DNA from: Phycisphaerales bacterium
GTDB lineage: Bacteria; Planctomycetota; Phycisphaerae; Phycisphaerales; SM1A02
Assembly (NCBI GenBank): GCA_029260575.1
Contig: JAJDDB010000004.1
Coordinates: 124,001-188,000 of the forward strand
Direction: 5' to 3'
DNA: 64,000 bases
Both the position numbers and the translations under genes were made by a program. The notes below the pieces were generated by a model that ran no database searches, was not told the DNA's origin, and saw nothing but the letters and a program-made list of their open reading frames with translations. Of this stretch, positions 1 through 9,070 are shown in pieces (the first letter of the stretch is position 1; each line of letters opens with the position of its first letter).

Positions 1-328
1 CTGTCTGCGGGGTTGCGTACTGTGATTGGAATTCTTGAGAGCCGAATCAGCATAGCCCGGCAATCAGAATCGTGGTAGTCGAATCCCATTCACTCGCAGT
101 CGTGCTGCTGCCTATACACGATGCCTTCAGTGAGGCCTTCGCGGAGGCGGTCACTGTGGGCGCTGTAGTGTTCGGCCCGACCGATGGAGGGTGGGTACAT
201 CGGCCTGCGCACCCGATCGAAACTCTGCATCAGCGTGACGTTGCGTTGCGTGCTTTCGCCAGCGTCATAGAAGCGAAGGCAATCGCGGCATCCTCATTCC
301 TCATGCAGTGCTGCAGCAGCCAATCCCG
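1..328. other. No supported gene at window start
   Basis: No reading frame here has a family signature. The sequence lies downstream of the minus-strand rho gene and may hold its 3' untranslated region. I saw no clear hairpin with a T tract and no RNA gene. Confidence 0.4.
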
Positions 329-1534
329 TCAACCCTTGACAAGGTCTTCATTGGTCGGGAACCGCTTCAGCGCAGACAGCAACTGTTCGATTTGTCTCGG
401 CGGGGGCATGTTGGTGAGGCGGCGCCGCAGCGCGGTGACTGTCTTCAGTTCGCGCTCGTCCATCAGCAGATGTTCTTTGCGCGTGCCCGAGGCAGCAAGG
501 TTGATGGCAGGGTATAAGCGCTGTTCGGAAATGGAGCGGTCGAGAATCAGCTCCATGTTGCCGGTGCCTTTGAATTCCTCGAAGATGATCTGATCTGCCT
601 TGGAGCCGGTGTCGACGAGGCACGAGGCAACGATCGTCAGCGAGCCGCCCTCTTCAGCTTTGCGGGCTGCGCCAAATAGTTGCTTGGGGACTTCAAGTGC
701 GCGTGAATCCAGTCCGCCTGTCATCGTGCGCCCGCCCGAACCATACTTGCGCGAGACATTGAAAGCTCTACCCAGCCGGGTCAGCGAATCAAGCAATAGC
801 ACAACATCGCGGCCGGCTTCGATCATGCGCTTGGCTCGCTCCACCGCAAGAATGCCCAGCGAGATGTGTCGCTCAGTGTCTTCATCATTGGAAGATGCAA
901 GGACCTGAGCCGGCACATTGCGTTTGAAATCTGTGACTTCTTCGGGTCGTTCATCAATCAGCAGCGCGACCAGTTCGACGCCGGGGTGATTCTTTTTCAC
1001 TCCTTCTGCGATCTGCTGCAGAAGCATGGTTTTCCCTGCCTTGGGCGGCGAGACGATCAGCCCGCGAGTGCCGAAACCGATCGGGCAGAACAGATCGATC
1101 AATCGGCAGGCGGGGGGGCAGCCGGGATGTTCCAGCGTCAGCCGCGGCTGCGGGTCCAGCGGGGTGAGTTCTTCAAACCGCTTACGGGCTGAGAAGCTGT
1201 CCGGGTCCAGACCTTCGATCTGGATGACTTCCTCAACGACCGGCCGAGGCGGACGCCGTCGTCCACGCCGACGCCTGTTGCGTGTTGATTTGGTGACCAC
1301 GTTGACCTTGAGTTCCTGGCCCTGGCGGAGGTTGTAGCGCTCGGTGAGGTCGCTGGGGACGAACGGATCATCCGCGCCTTCGATGAGTCCGTCATCGAGT
1401 TGCCTGATTCGACCCTCGGCGCCGTTAGGCAGTTCGAGAATGCCGCTGAGCGTGCTTGTATCCATGCGGTTCCAGCCGGAAACCTGCAGCCGTGACGCAG
1501 ACTCCGACGCCGCGTCGGTGTCATGACGACCCAC
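329..1534 (-). CDS. rho: Transcription termination factor Rho
   Basis: Rho is a hexameric RNA-dependent ATPase/helicase that ends transcription of untranslated RNA. The protein has 401 codons from a GTG at 1534. It starts with a short SGILEL Rho-N/RNA-binding part, then an Arg-rich insert (residues 84-98, RNRRRRGRRR). The ATPase core follows: P-loop PPKAGKT (about 163-169), Walker B DVVLLLDS (243-250), the Q-loop region TMTGGLDSRAL and the R-loop segment EEFKGTGNMEL. An in-frame ATG at 1465 (378 codons) is an alternative start, and neither start has a strong ribosome site. The basic insert between the RNA-binding and ATPase parts is typical of Rho from high-GC and planctomycete lineages. It is last in a minus-strand run after the helicase and psuG genes, but a separate promoter-like sequence lies just upstream. 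Confidence 0.95.
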   Translation of the reverse strand: MGRHDTDAASESASRLQVSGWNRMDTSTLSGILELPNGAEGRIRQLDDGLIEGADDPFVPSDLTERYNLRQGQELKVNVVTKSTRNRRRRGRRRPPRPVVEEVIQIEGLDPDSFSARKRFEELTPLDPQPRLTLEHPGCPPACRLIDLFCPIGFGTRGLIVSPPKAGKTMLLQQIAEGVKKNHPGVELVALLIDERPEEVTDFKRNVPAQVLASSNDEDTERHISLGILAVERAKRMIEAGRDVVLLLDSLTRLGRAFNVSRKYGSGGRTMTGGLDSRALEVPKQLFGAARKAEEGGSLTIVASCLVDTGSKADQIIFEEFKGTGNMELILDRSISEQRLYPAINLAASGTRKEHLLMDERELKTVTALRRRLTNMPPPRQIEQLLSALKRFPTNEDLVKG

Positions 1535-1620
1535 TGGCTTGTGGTGCGTTTGAGTGTTTCAGATGCTCCAATGCCCGGCGATCGACTCGGTCAATCACAA
1601 CGGCGCCATCGGACAGTCAG

Positions 1621-1649
1621 AGTAGACCAGCAGCGCTGATGCCTGTCAA
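1621..1649 (-). promoter_or_regulatory. Candidate sigma-70 promoter of rho
   Basis: On the minus strand TTGACA (1649-1644) is followed after 17 bases by TCTACT (1626-1621), about 85 bases before the GTG start of rho. The -35 box is perfect and the -10 box matches four of six consensus bases. Confidence 0.4.
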
Positions 1650-1660
1650 GCAACTGTCTG

Positions 1661-2659
1661 TCAGATATCGACCTGCGACCATGCACTGCTGATTCGTGCA
1701 GCCAGTTGGGCATTGCTCAGAAGCAGCGCAATGTTCGCTATAAGCGATCGGCCGTCCGTATTTCGCGCGACATGATCGAGCACAAATGGAGTGCGGGCGG
1801 CACCATGTATTGCCCGCTGGGTTGCTTCAGATTCGGCCTGCTGAACTGCTGTTTCCATTTCATCGGCGTCTGCTGCAAGAGCATCGGGCACGGGATTGAC
1901 AACAAGCACTGCGGAGTGCTGAGCGAGCAGTTTCCAGTGCGTGTGCATGTGCCGGGCGATTGCATCGACATCCGTACAGTGATGGCGCAGCGGCAGATCG
2001 CTGCGCACGCCGGCGACGAACTGCGGGAAATAGTCGGTGCCGAATCCAATGATTGGAATACCGAGCGTTTCGAGCGCTTCGACAGTTGCCGGCAGATCAA
2101 GCAGGCTCTTTGCGCCGCTACAAACGACACACACCGGTGTGCGCGACAGTGCTCTGAGGTCAGTGGAAATATCCGGATGCTTTACCCAGTTGCGATGTAC
2201 GCCGCCTATACCGCCAGTGGCAAAAACGCGCAGCGGCGGCGCGGTCAGCCGGCACGCAGCAAGCGTTGCTGAGACTGTCGTCCCTGCGCACGTACCGCGA
2301 GACAGCGCCGCAGCGAAATCTGCAGTCGAGCATTTTTCCGCTGTCTCGTCACGGGCAAGTTGCTCGAGTTCGGTGTCATCAAGCCCAATGTGTAACCGGC
2401 CGTTCATTGCCGCAATAACTGCAGGAGTCGCGCCTGCGGTTTCCACAACGCGCGCCATTGCCAATGCCGTTTCGAGATTGGTTGGCGAATCTGCCCGCCA
2501 CTGCTGCAGGGCCGTGTCGATGTGTGGGTCGTTCATCTCCGGCGGCTGCAATGGTGTGCGCGGCAGGCCGGCAGTTGTGACTGCAGTTTCCAATGCGACG
2601 ACTGCTCGCCGCTGCGCGAGCGCTTGCTGGACTGATTTGTGTATGTGAAGTTCAGGCAC
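1661..2659 (-). CDS. psuG: Pseudouridine-5'-phosphate glycosidase
   Basis: PsuG reversibly splits pseudouridine 5'-phosphate into uracil and ribose 5-phosphate, salvaging the modified nucleoside in the cytoplasm. The 332-aa protein is of normal length for the family (indigoidine synthase A-like fold). It shows the N-terminal VVALET, the segment ATGGIGGVHR, CSGAKSLLDLP with its conserved lysine, and a late NPVP. The start is a GTG at 2659, only 27 bases after the DEAD-box helicase gene, so the two are probably cotranscribed. No pseudouridine kinase (psuK) lies next to it, so the phosphorylated substrate must come from elsewhere. Confidence 0.88.
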   Translation of the reverse strand: MPELHIHKSVQQALAQRRAVVALETAVTTAGLPRTPLQPPEMNDPHIDTALQQWRADSPTNLETALAMARVVETAGATPAVIAAMNGRLHIGLDDTELEQLARDETAEKCSTADFAAALSRGTCAGTTVSATLAACRLTAPPLRVFATGGIGGVHRNWVKHPDISTDLRALSRTPVCVVCSGAKSLLDLPATVEALETLGIPIIGFGTDYFPQFVAGVRSDLPLRHHCTDVDAIARHMHTHWKLLAQHSAVLVVNPVPDALAADADEMETAVQQAESEATQRAIHGAARTPFVLDHVARNTDGRSLIANIALLLSNAQLAARISSAWSQVDI

Positions 2660-2686
2660 GACGCGACGTTCCGAGGTTGATGCTCT

Positions 2687-4060
2687 TTATCGCCGCCGGG
2701 TCCGCAGCCGGCCGCCCATTCTGCGGGCCGGCCGTTTTGAGGGAACGACGCCACCGGGATAGAGGTCCGGATCGACTTCTTTGCCCGGCGGTACGGGAGC
2801 GCTGCTGGTACGTTTGCGATCACGCTGCAGCATTTCCTGGCGCTGACTCTTGAGTTCCATTTGTGCAGCAACATCAGCCGGAACCGGACCCGGTTCGAAG
2901 TCGCGGTACTCGGATTTTGGTATCTCAATGTTGGCGAACATCTCGATATTGGTCAGCAATTCACCCTGGTCTGGGGTGATGAACGTCCACGCCTCGCCGG
3001 ACTTGCCCGCTCGGGCAGTGCGGCCGATGCGGTGTACATAAATCTCAGGGTCTTCGGGAATGTCGTAGTTGATCACATGGGTGATGTCATCGACATCCAG
3101 CCCGCGGGCAGCGAGGTCCGACGCCACAAGAACGCTGAGTTGACCATCGCGCAGCTTCTGCATGACGCGATTGCGTTTGCCCTGATACATGTCGCCGTGA
3201 ATGGCATGCGCTTCGATGTTCTTCTTGTTGAGGTAGTCGGTAAGACCATCGACAGTTTGTTTCGTGCGGCAGAATATTAATGTCAGGGATGGGACTTCAT
3301 GTTTCAGTAAATGTACGAGCAGGCGTTTCTTGTCCCATGGCTGGACGGAAAAGTGTTCCTGCTTGACCTGCTGGACAGTGATGCTGCCCGATTCGGACAG
3401 TTCCAGGCGCTCAGGCTTGTGCATGTAGCTGCGGGCGAGCTGTTCGATTTCCCGTGAGATCGTGGCTGACACGAAGATCGTCTGATGCTTTTGCTTCATC
3501 GTGCCGAGAATGCGGCGCATGTCGTCTCGGAAGCCAATGTCAAGCATGCGGTCGACTTCATCGAGGATCGCAATCCGAATTTTGTCGTACGGCAAGTGGC
3601 CGCGCCTGTGCATGTCCATCACTCGGCCGGGGGTGCCGACGATGATCTGCGGGTTCTTTGCAAGCTTGTCGATCTGAATGCCCATGCGCTGTCCGCCGTA
3701 GACCGGCATGATGCGCAGCGGCAGGTTGCGGCCCAGCTCGCGAAGATCATGTGTGACCTGAATTGCCAGTTCGCGCGTCGGCGTGAGAATCAGCGCAGCA
3801 AAAGGCATGTTGTTCTGAATTACCTGCAGCACGGGCAGGCCGAAGGCTGCTGTCTTGCCGCTGCCTGTGCGGGATTGAGCAAGCACATCCCGGCCGGCCA
3901 GCGCAAGCGGAAGAATCTGCGCCTGCACATGCGTTGGGTTTACAAACCCCATCTTCTCAACAGCCTGCAGGAGTTCCTGTTTGAGTCCCAGGTCTGCGAA
4001 AGATCGCTCGAGATCAAAGATGTCCTTCGAGTTTTCGGTGGTCCCAGCGGGATCAGTCAT
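2687..4060 (-). CDS. DEAD-box ATP-dependent RNA helicase
   Basis: This SF2 RNA helicase unwinds or remodels RNA, for example in ribosome assembly or mRNA decay. The 457-aa protein has the full motif set: FADLGL Q-motif region, SRTGSGKT (motif I), PTRELA (Ia), TPGRV (Ib), DEVD in place of DEAD (II), SAT (III), then ARGLDVD (V) and HRIGRTAR (VI). The C-terminal tail is basic (ends RRMGGRLRTRRR) and is likely an RNA-binding extension. I chose the ATG at 4060 because gaggaaa lies seven bases upstream and the Q-motif region follows soon after. An in-frame extension to 4138 shows no conserved sequence. psuG follows after 27 bases. Confidence 0.93.
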   Translation of the reverse strand: MTDPAGTTENSKDIFDLERSFADLGLKQELLQAVEKMGFVNPTHVQAQILPLALAGRDVLAQSRTGSGKTAAFGLPVLQVIQNNMPFAALILTPTRELAIQVTHDLRELGRNLPLRIMPVYGGQRMGIQIDKLAKNPQIIVGTPGRVMDMHRRGHLPYDKIRIAILDEVDRMLDIGFRDDMRRILGTMKQKHQTIFVSATISREIEQLARSYMHKPERLELSESGSITVQQVKQEHFSVQPWDKKRLLVHLLKHEVPSLTLIFCRTKQTVDGLTDYLNKKNIEAHAIHGDMYQGKRNRVMQKLRDGQLSVLVASDLAARGLDVDDITHVINYDIPEDPEIYVHRIGRTARAGKSGEAWTFITPDQGELLTNIEMFANIEIPKSEYRDFEPGPVPADVAAQMELKSQRQEMLQRDRKRTSSAPVPPGKEVDPDLYPGGVVPSKRPARRMGGRLRTRRR

Positions 4061-4281
4061 GTATTTCCTCAGACACTTTGTCTCGCAGGGGTCGTTGCAC
4101 CAGTGCCGTGGGTGTACTGAGCACGGCGATGTGTGCACGAATGGTCACTACGGGCGACCTGTGGACACACTTGCGCAGCGGCTGGATGTGCAAGGGCTGC
4201 CAAGAGGTCATGTTACGATCGGGTCTCTGTCGATACAACTCAAGGTACGTCTGTACTTGCATGACAGGATGAATACGCCGG

Positions 4282-5541
4282 ATGGACCACGGCAGCGAAA
4301 TCACTATCGACCTGGGCGCGATCGACCACAATGTTCGGTCGCTGCGTCATATTGTCAGCCCCGGCTCCAAGGTGTGTACGGTTGTGAAAGCCAACGCATA
4401 TGGCCTCGGCGCGGTTCGGATTGCCCGCCAACTCGTGGCCTCGGGCGTGGACATGCTTGCTGTCTTTGAACCGGCAGAGGCGGTCGAGCTGTTCGATGCG
4501 GGCATCGGCCGGCCGGTTCTGGTGCTGATGCCTGTCTGGGAGATCGCCCGAACCCATGATGTCTATCGAGCGTTGATTCGCGGTTCGGTACACCTGACGG
4601 TCCATGGCAGACTCCACGTCGAGCAGTTGGCGCACATCGCAGAACAGTACGCGGCACCCATTTCGGTGCATCTGGAACTGGATACCGGTATGCGGCGCGG
4701 TGGATGCGCAGCCCTGGAAGCAGCTCAGGTTCTTCGGCACATTGCCAATCATCGGCTTCTACGATTGGCAGGGGTCTTCACACACTTTGCGTGCGCTCGT
4801 GACAATGCTGCAATGACCGAGGCGCAGCGGTCGCAATTCGAAAGCTTTATTCGCGAGCACAAGGAGTTGATTCCGGATGATGCGCTGCTGCACATTGCGA
4901 ACACCGCAGCAACGTTTCGCGGCCAGTCATTTCACCAGTCCATGGTTCGAGTCGGCGTCGCCTGGGCAGGCTACGGGCCGGAACTCATAACCGACAGTGA
5001 AGTTGACGTTGGTGCAGATGTGCTTCGTCCTGCGGTGCGGTGGACCAGCCGAATCGTCCTCACCAAACATGTCGAGCCGGGCGAGACGGTTGGCTATGGT
5101 GCCGGCTGGACTGCGCAGCGTCGAACGCGGCTGGGGCTTGTCCCTGTTGGATATGCAGATGGTTTTCCGATGGGGCTGCGCGCAGTGGATGGCGCATCGA
5201 CAACAGCGCGGTTGGCTGTGCAATGCGGCGATGCATCGGACTGGGCGTATGCACCGATCGTCGGCACGCTGAGCATGGATCAGATCACGATTGACATTAC
5301 TGACATGCCCGGCGTTGAAGAGGCAGCCGCAGTCGAACTCTTCGGCATCGACAAAAACGCTCCGCATTACCTTCCGGCGATGGCTATGGCTGCCGGCGTC
5401 ATTCCGCATGCGCTGCTCGCCGGGCTGAGTCCGTTGATACCGCGGCGGTATCTCCCGGCTCGGCCGACGATTGACACGCTCTCACTGCGGGCTGCCCAGC
5501 GGGCAGCCGGAACGCTCGGCGCTGTCATTGGAAGCACGTAA
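4282..5541 (+). CDS. alr: Alanine racemase
   Basis: Alr is a PLP enzyme that converts L-alanine to D-alanine for peptidoglycan. The 419-aa protein carries the PLP lysine in VVKANAYGLG near residue 36, the barrel motif LELDTGMRRGG, and the catalytic tyrosine of the C-terminal domain in GETVGYGAGW. LGLVPVGYADGFPMGL and GTLSMDQITIDI are further family blocks. The length is somewhat above the usual 360-390 because of a C-terminal tail after RRYLP. The gene is divergent from the helicase gene across a 221-bp intergenic region. An alanine racemase implies a D-alanine-containing cell wall, which fits what is now known of planctomycetes. Confidence 0.94.
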   Translation: MDHGSEITIDLGAIDHNVRSLRHIVSPGSKVCTVVKANAYGLGAVRIARQLVASGVDMLAVFEPAEAVELFDAGIGRPVLVLMPVWEIARTHDVYRALIRGSVHLTVHGRLHVEQLAHIAEQYAAPISVHLELDTGMRRGGCAALEAAQVLRHIANHRLLRLAGVFTHFACARDNAAMTEAQRSQFESFIREHKELIPDDALLHIANTAATFRGQSFHQSMVRVGVAWAGYGPELITDSEVDVGADVLRPAVRWTSRIVLTKHVEPGETVGYGAGWTAQRRTRLGLVPVGYADGFPMGLRAVDGASTTARLAVQCGDASDWAYAPIVGTLSMDQITIDITDMPGVEEAAAVELFGIDKNAPHYLPAMAMAAGVIPHALLAGLSPLIPRRYLPARPTIDTLSLRAAQRAAGTLGAVIGST

Positions 5542-5690
5542 ACCATTGAAATGCAGGGGTTTGCCTGACCTGATCGGCGTTGGCCGCACTCAAACGCGCG
5601 CGGTCCGATAAATCGATCGAGCACTCGCGTCAGGTAAAGATGGATGAATGGCTGGCGTCGGGTCGATGCTGAGTGGCCGTGCGGCGGCGA

Positions 5691-5771
5691 GGGGTTCGGG
5701 AAGTGGAGTCCATGATGCGCGGGACCGCCTGCGGGCCGACCCACTTTTGAAGTGCACACTTCCCGAACCCC
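5691..5771. repeat. 15-bp perfect inverted repeat between alr and mqnA
   Basis: The arms ggggttcgggaagtg (5691-5705) and cacttcccgaacccc (5757-5771) are exact reverse complements separated by 51 bases. G/C-rich sequence outside the arms (gcggcggcga and agccgcctcgcc) extends the pairing imperfectly, and the spacer itself is self-complementary in part (gcgggaccgcctgcgggcc). There is no T tract, so it is not a standard terminator. It could be an RNA structure in the alr 3' or mqnA 5' region, or a dispersed repeat. I saw no second copy in the window. Confidence 0.75.
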
Positions 5772-5822
5772 CAGCCGCCTCGCCCCAGCTACCGGCAGGC
5801 TGACAAATCTGAACCAGCTTTC

Positions 5823-6710
5823 GTGACTACGATGTCGGCAATGAATGCCCCATCGCCGACGCCGACTTCCGAAGCACCGCAGCATGAAACGATGACGCCG
5901 GTCTGCCTCAGTGCAGTTCGGTTTCTCAACACGTTGCCGCTGATTAGCGGGCTTGAAAAGCTGCGCGATGTCGCAATTCGATGCAGCGTGCCGAGCCTGC
6001 TGCTTGATCAACTCCTCACCGGCGAGGCGGAATTGGCGCTGTGTTCATCGATTGACTACCAGCGCTCAACCGAGCCCCTGGTGATCGCGCCATGCGGAAT
6101 TCTCGGTTGCAACGGTCCCACAATGACTGTGCGGTTGTATTCAACCGAACCAATCGAGTCGCTGCGCGATGTGTATTGTGATACCGACAGTCACACATCG
6201 GTCGCGCTTCTGCAGATCCTGCTGGCTGAGCGATTCGGCTTGAACGTCAACTGTATCGACTACGAAGCTCGTGAACATGTCGCACACAACAGGCCGGTGC
6301 AGTGGCCGGATGCGATGCTGCTGATCGGCGATAAAGTCGTGACGGATTCGCCTCCTGCGGTGCGCTATCCGCATCAACTTGATCTTGGAGAATTGTGGCA
6401 CGAAATGACCGGTCTGCCGTTCGTCTTCGCTGTATGGATGGCACGAGCGGATGCTGATGCGGATCGAATCCGCACAGCAGCAGCGGCGCTCGACCGGCAA
6501 CTGGGACGCAATCTGATGCGGCTGGATCAGATTATCGCAGCTCACGCGGAATCCCGCGGCTGGCCTGTCGATCTGGCCCGCGAATACCTCACGCATCGGC
6601 TGAGTTTCCGGTTTGATGCATCAGCCCTGGCAGGGTTGGAATTGTTTTTCGAGAAGGCGCATGCACGTGGCTTGATTGCCACGCGGCGGCCGATCGAGAT
6701 TGTCTGCTAG
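5823..6710 (+). CDS. mqnA: Chorismate dehydratase (futalosine pathway)
   Basis: MqnA dehydrates chorismate to 3-[(1-carboxyvinyl)oxy]benzoate, the first step of the futalosine route to menaquinone. The 295-aa protein matches the MqnA/MqnD periplasmic-binding-like fold: SAVRFLNTLPL near the N-terminus, LALCSSIDYQ, the TSVALLQILL block after SHTS, and GLPFVFAVWMAR. The marked start is a GTG at 5823; ATG codons at 5832, 5841 and 5892 are alternatives, and the conserved part begins only near residue 26. The next gene starts nine bases downstream. No other mqn gene is visible in the window. Confidence 0.85.
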   Translation: MTTMSAMNAPSPTPTSEAPQHETMTPVCLSAVRFLNTLPLISGLEKLRDVAIRCSVPSLLLDQLLTGEAELALCSSIDYQRSTEPLVIAPCGILGCNGPTMTVRLYSTEPIESLRDVYCDTDSHTSVALLQILLAERFGLNVNCIDYEAREHVAHNRPVQWPDAMLLIGDKVVTDSPPAVRYPHQLDLGELWHEMTGLPFVFAVWMARADADADRIRTAAAALDRQLGRNLMRLDQIIAAHAESRGWPVDLAREYLTHRLSFRFDASALAGLELFFEKAHARGLIATRRPIEIVC

Positions 6711-6719
6711 ATTTCTGTA

Positions 6720-8384
6720 ATGGGGCGGCAGGCATCATTTCGCATTGTGGAAATTGCGGATCTGTTTCGGCAGCTTCGGGTGGTGTCGGCAATCGTCCGC
6801 AAGCGGTCAATGGATGCAGCGGAAGCATTGATTGCTGACATCGAGCCAAATCGAAACTACCCGCTCGATTTTGTCGTCTTTCGAGTGACGGGTTACCGCT
6901 CGCCACATACCGAACCGTCCGCCACATTAGTGGGGGACATTCTGCTCGGTGATCTGGCGACACTCGTGCAGCGGCTGAGCGGTTCGATCGAACTTGCTGC
7001 GAATGTCGATGGCAGAGTCCCTTTGGTGCTCGATGACGTCGCCCGGCAGTTGAACGTATCCGTCAAGACGGTGCAGCGCTATCGCAGATTAGGGCTCGTG
7101 TGTCATCAGGTTGAACTGGACGGCGCAACGCGCATGGTCTGTTTTGCTGATGCTCTGCAGCGATTCATCGAAAACAGAAAAGCGCCGCTGAAAAGTGCAT
7201 CTGCGTATACCCGCATCTCCGAAGATGTCCGAGCGATGATGATCGAGAAAGCGAAACTGCTGCGTGACAGCGAGCGCCTTTCGCTGAATGAAGCTGCTCT
7301 GCGGATCGCTGGTGAACACGGCAGAGCCCATGAAACTGTGCGCGGACTGCTTCGGCGGTTTGATCGCCGAGCTGACCAGCCGATCTTCACAGAACGCGGT
7401 CCGCTGACGCGCCGAGAACATCGCATGATCCTGCGGGCGCATGAGCGGGGTGTACAAACCGCAGAAATTGCGGCACGCGTCGGTCGGAGCCGCAAGGCTG
7501 TTCATCGCGCGATACTTCGCCAGCGTGGACAGCGCGTGCGCGAGCTGTCGTTGACATTTCTAGAGTTGAACACGTTCCACCGCGACGATGCCCAGGAAGT
7601 CCTGCTTTCGCCGGCGATTGTTCGAAGCAATCTTAATCAGCCGGAATTGAGCGATGATGCGCTACATCTGCTGGCGGTGAGCCACGACTGGCTCGAGATG
7701 CCCGAGCACAATGAGCATGCGCTGCTTGGTGCGTACAATTTTCTCAAGTATCGCGCCGCGACAACCATTGCATCGCTGGACACGGTTCCGAGTGCAGCAG
7801 CAGTAGACGACATTGAAACGGATCTGCGCTGGGCAGCGCTTGTCAAACGCAAACTTGTGCTGCACGGCATGGCGGTGGCGCTGCAGCGCGTCGAGCAGAA
7901 CCTGCACAGACCGTTGTCACAAGCACCGCGCGACACAATCGTCTCATCCATCGCGCTGGCTTGGACGGTTGCGGCCCGAACGGTCGATACGGTCGATCCG
8001 CAGAAGGACCAGCACATTGCACGAGTCTGCGGATATGCGATGGAACGAACGCTTGCTGCATCAGGCCAGCGTTCCATTGAATCGCAGGCAGCAGCTCGGC
8101 ACGAACCGGGAACCGTACTGATCGAAGAACCGCTGCAACATATCTGTGCGTGGCAACGCGCAATCGACCCGCCGGCGCGGTGGTTTGCGCATCTGCACCA
8201 ATTGGATTCGCATGCAGCGGAACTTGTATCGCAGCACTTCGGTTTGACGGGATTGCCGCCGTTGACATGTGTCGCCATTGCAGAAGCGCACAAGACAACT
8301 GCGAGCGCTGTAGCGCGGGCCATTGACAGTGCGGTGATGGAATTGCGCCAGTATTCGTCGGGCGCCATTGAACTGGCCGAATAA
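6720..8384 (+). CDS. Sigma-70-like protein with several N-terminal HTH units
   Basis: This 554-aa protein resembles the divergent sigma factors of planctomycetes. Residues 101-150 form a MerR/excisionase-like helix-turn-helix (LDDVARQLNVSVKTVQRYRR), and residues 186-213 and 229-267 look like two further HTH units (TAEIAARVGRSRKAVHRAI). Residues 333-347 (HALLGAYNFLKYRA) match the sigma region 2 signature seen in this phylum, and residues 510-547 resemble region 4 (CVAIAEAHKTTASAVARAI). It follows mqnA by nine bases, so the two may share a transcript. Its role is probably in transcription initiation, but the family assignment is by pattern only and the target promoters are unknown. Confidence 0.6.
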   Translation: MGRQASFRIVEIADLFRQLRVVSAIVRKRSMDAAEALIADIEPNRNYPLDFVVFRVTGYRSPHTEPSATLVGDILLGDLATLVQRLSGSIELAANVDGRVPLVLDDVARQLNVSVKTVQRYRRLGLVCHQVELDGATRMVCFADALQRFIENRKAPLKSASAYTRISEDVRAMMIEKAKLLRDSERLSLNEAALRIAGEHGRAHETVRGLLRRFDRRADQPIFTERGPLTRREHRMILRAHERGVQTAEIAARVGRSRKAVHRAILRQRGQRVRELSLTFLELNTFHRDDAQEVLLSPAIVRSNLNQPELSDDALHLLAVSHDWLEMPEHNEHALLGAYNFLKYRAATTIASLDTVPSAAAVDDIETDLRWAALVKRKLVLHGMAVALQRVEQNLHRPLSQAPRDTIVSSIALAWTVAARTVDTVDPQKDQHIARVCGYAMERTLAASGQRSIESQAAARHEPGTVLIEEPLQHICAWQRAIDPPARWFAHLHQLDSHAAELVSQHFGLTGLPPLTCVAIAEAHKTTASAVARAIDSAVMELRQYSSGAIELAE

Positions 8385-8412
8385 AAAAGAGCACGGCCGA
8401 GTGGCCGTGCTC
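8381..8412 (-). terminator. Intrinsic terminator of rplM-rpsI
   Basis: Ten-base arms gagcacggcc (8389-8398) and ggccgtgctc (8403-8412) close a four-base loop. Read on the minus strand the hairpin is followed by TTTTTT. It begins 30 bases after the rpsI stop codon and sits in the convergent gap with the sigma-like gene. Confidence 0.92.
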
Positions 8413-8442
8413 CGAAAGCATCTTGAATTCGTCGAGTGTTGA

Positions 8443-8967
8443 TTAACGCTTGGAGAACTGGAAGCGTTTGCGTGCACCCGGTTGGCCGTACTTCTTGCGT
8501 TCGACCTTGCGAGGATCGCGGGTGAGGAAGTTGTTGTCTCGCAGGATTGGTTCGAGCGATGGATCAAACTTCATGAGCGCGCGTCCGAGACCGAGCACAA
8601 TTGCGCCAGCCTGGCCGGTGTATCCACCACCGCGGACGTTCACATGCACTTCCACGGAGTTGCGAGTGTTGGTTTTCTCCAAAACGTTGAGCAGATCCTT
8701 GTGATCGCGTTCTTCAGTGAAGAATGTGTCGAACGGGCGCTTGTTGACGACGAATGTGCCGTTGCCGGGCTTGACGCGCACTCGGGCGACCGCAGCCTTA
8801 CGCCGTCCGACGCCCCACCACCAATGGCCATCAGGCGCTTTGCCCGAGGGTTTGGGCGAAGGCTTGGGAGCGGGTGCTTCGGCTGTCTTGGTTGCGGCAG
8901 GTGCAGCGGATTCTTCTGGTGCGGGTGCCTGCGATTCTGTGGATGCGGTCTGTTCGTTTTCGGTCAT
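8443..8967 (-). CDS. rpsI: 30S ribosomal protein S9
   Basis: S9 is a small-subunit protein whose C-terminal tail reaches the P-site tRNA. The 174-aa protein has the S9 core from about residue 52 (GVGRRKAAVARV) through RGGGYTGQAGAI to the typical end KYGQPGARKRFQFSKR. About 45 extra residues at the N-terminus are rich in Ala, Pro and Glu (low complexity, probably disordered), which is longer than in most bacteria. The gene lies 103 bases after rplM in the usual L13-S9 order and ends at a strong terminator. Confidence 0.97.
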   Translation of the reverse strand: MTENEQTASTESQAPAPEESAAPAATKTAEAPAPKPSPKPSGKAPDGHWWWGVGRRKAAVARVRVKPGNGTFVVNKRPFDTFFTEERDHKDLLNVLEKTNTRNSVEVHVNVRGGGYTGQAGAIVLGLGRALMKFDPSLEPILRDNNFLTRDPRKVERKKYGQPGARKRFQFSKR

Positions 8968-9070
8968 AGTCTTCAGAAATCCGTTCGTGAACTCTCAGGA
9001 AATGGAGTTCCTCTTTGGAACGTATGCGAAAGTATCGCCTGGCCACGTCGGCCGGCGAATTGTGATTTGA

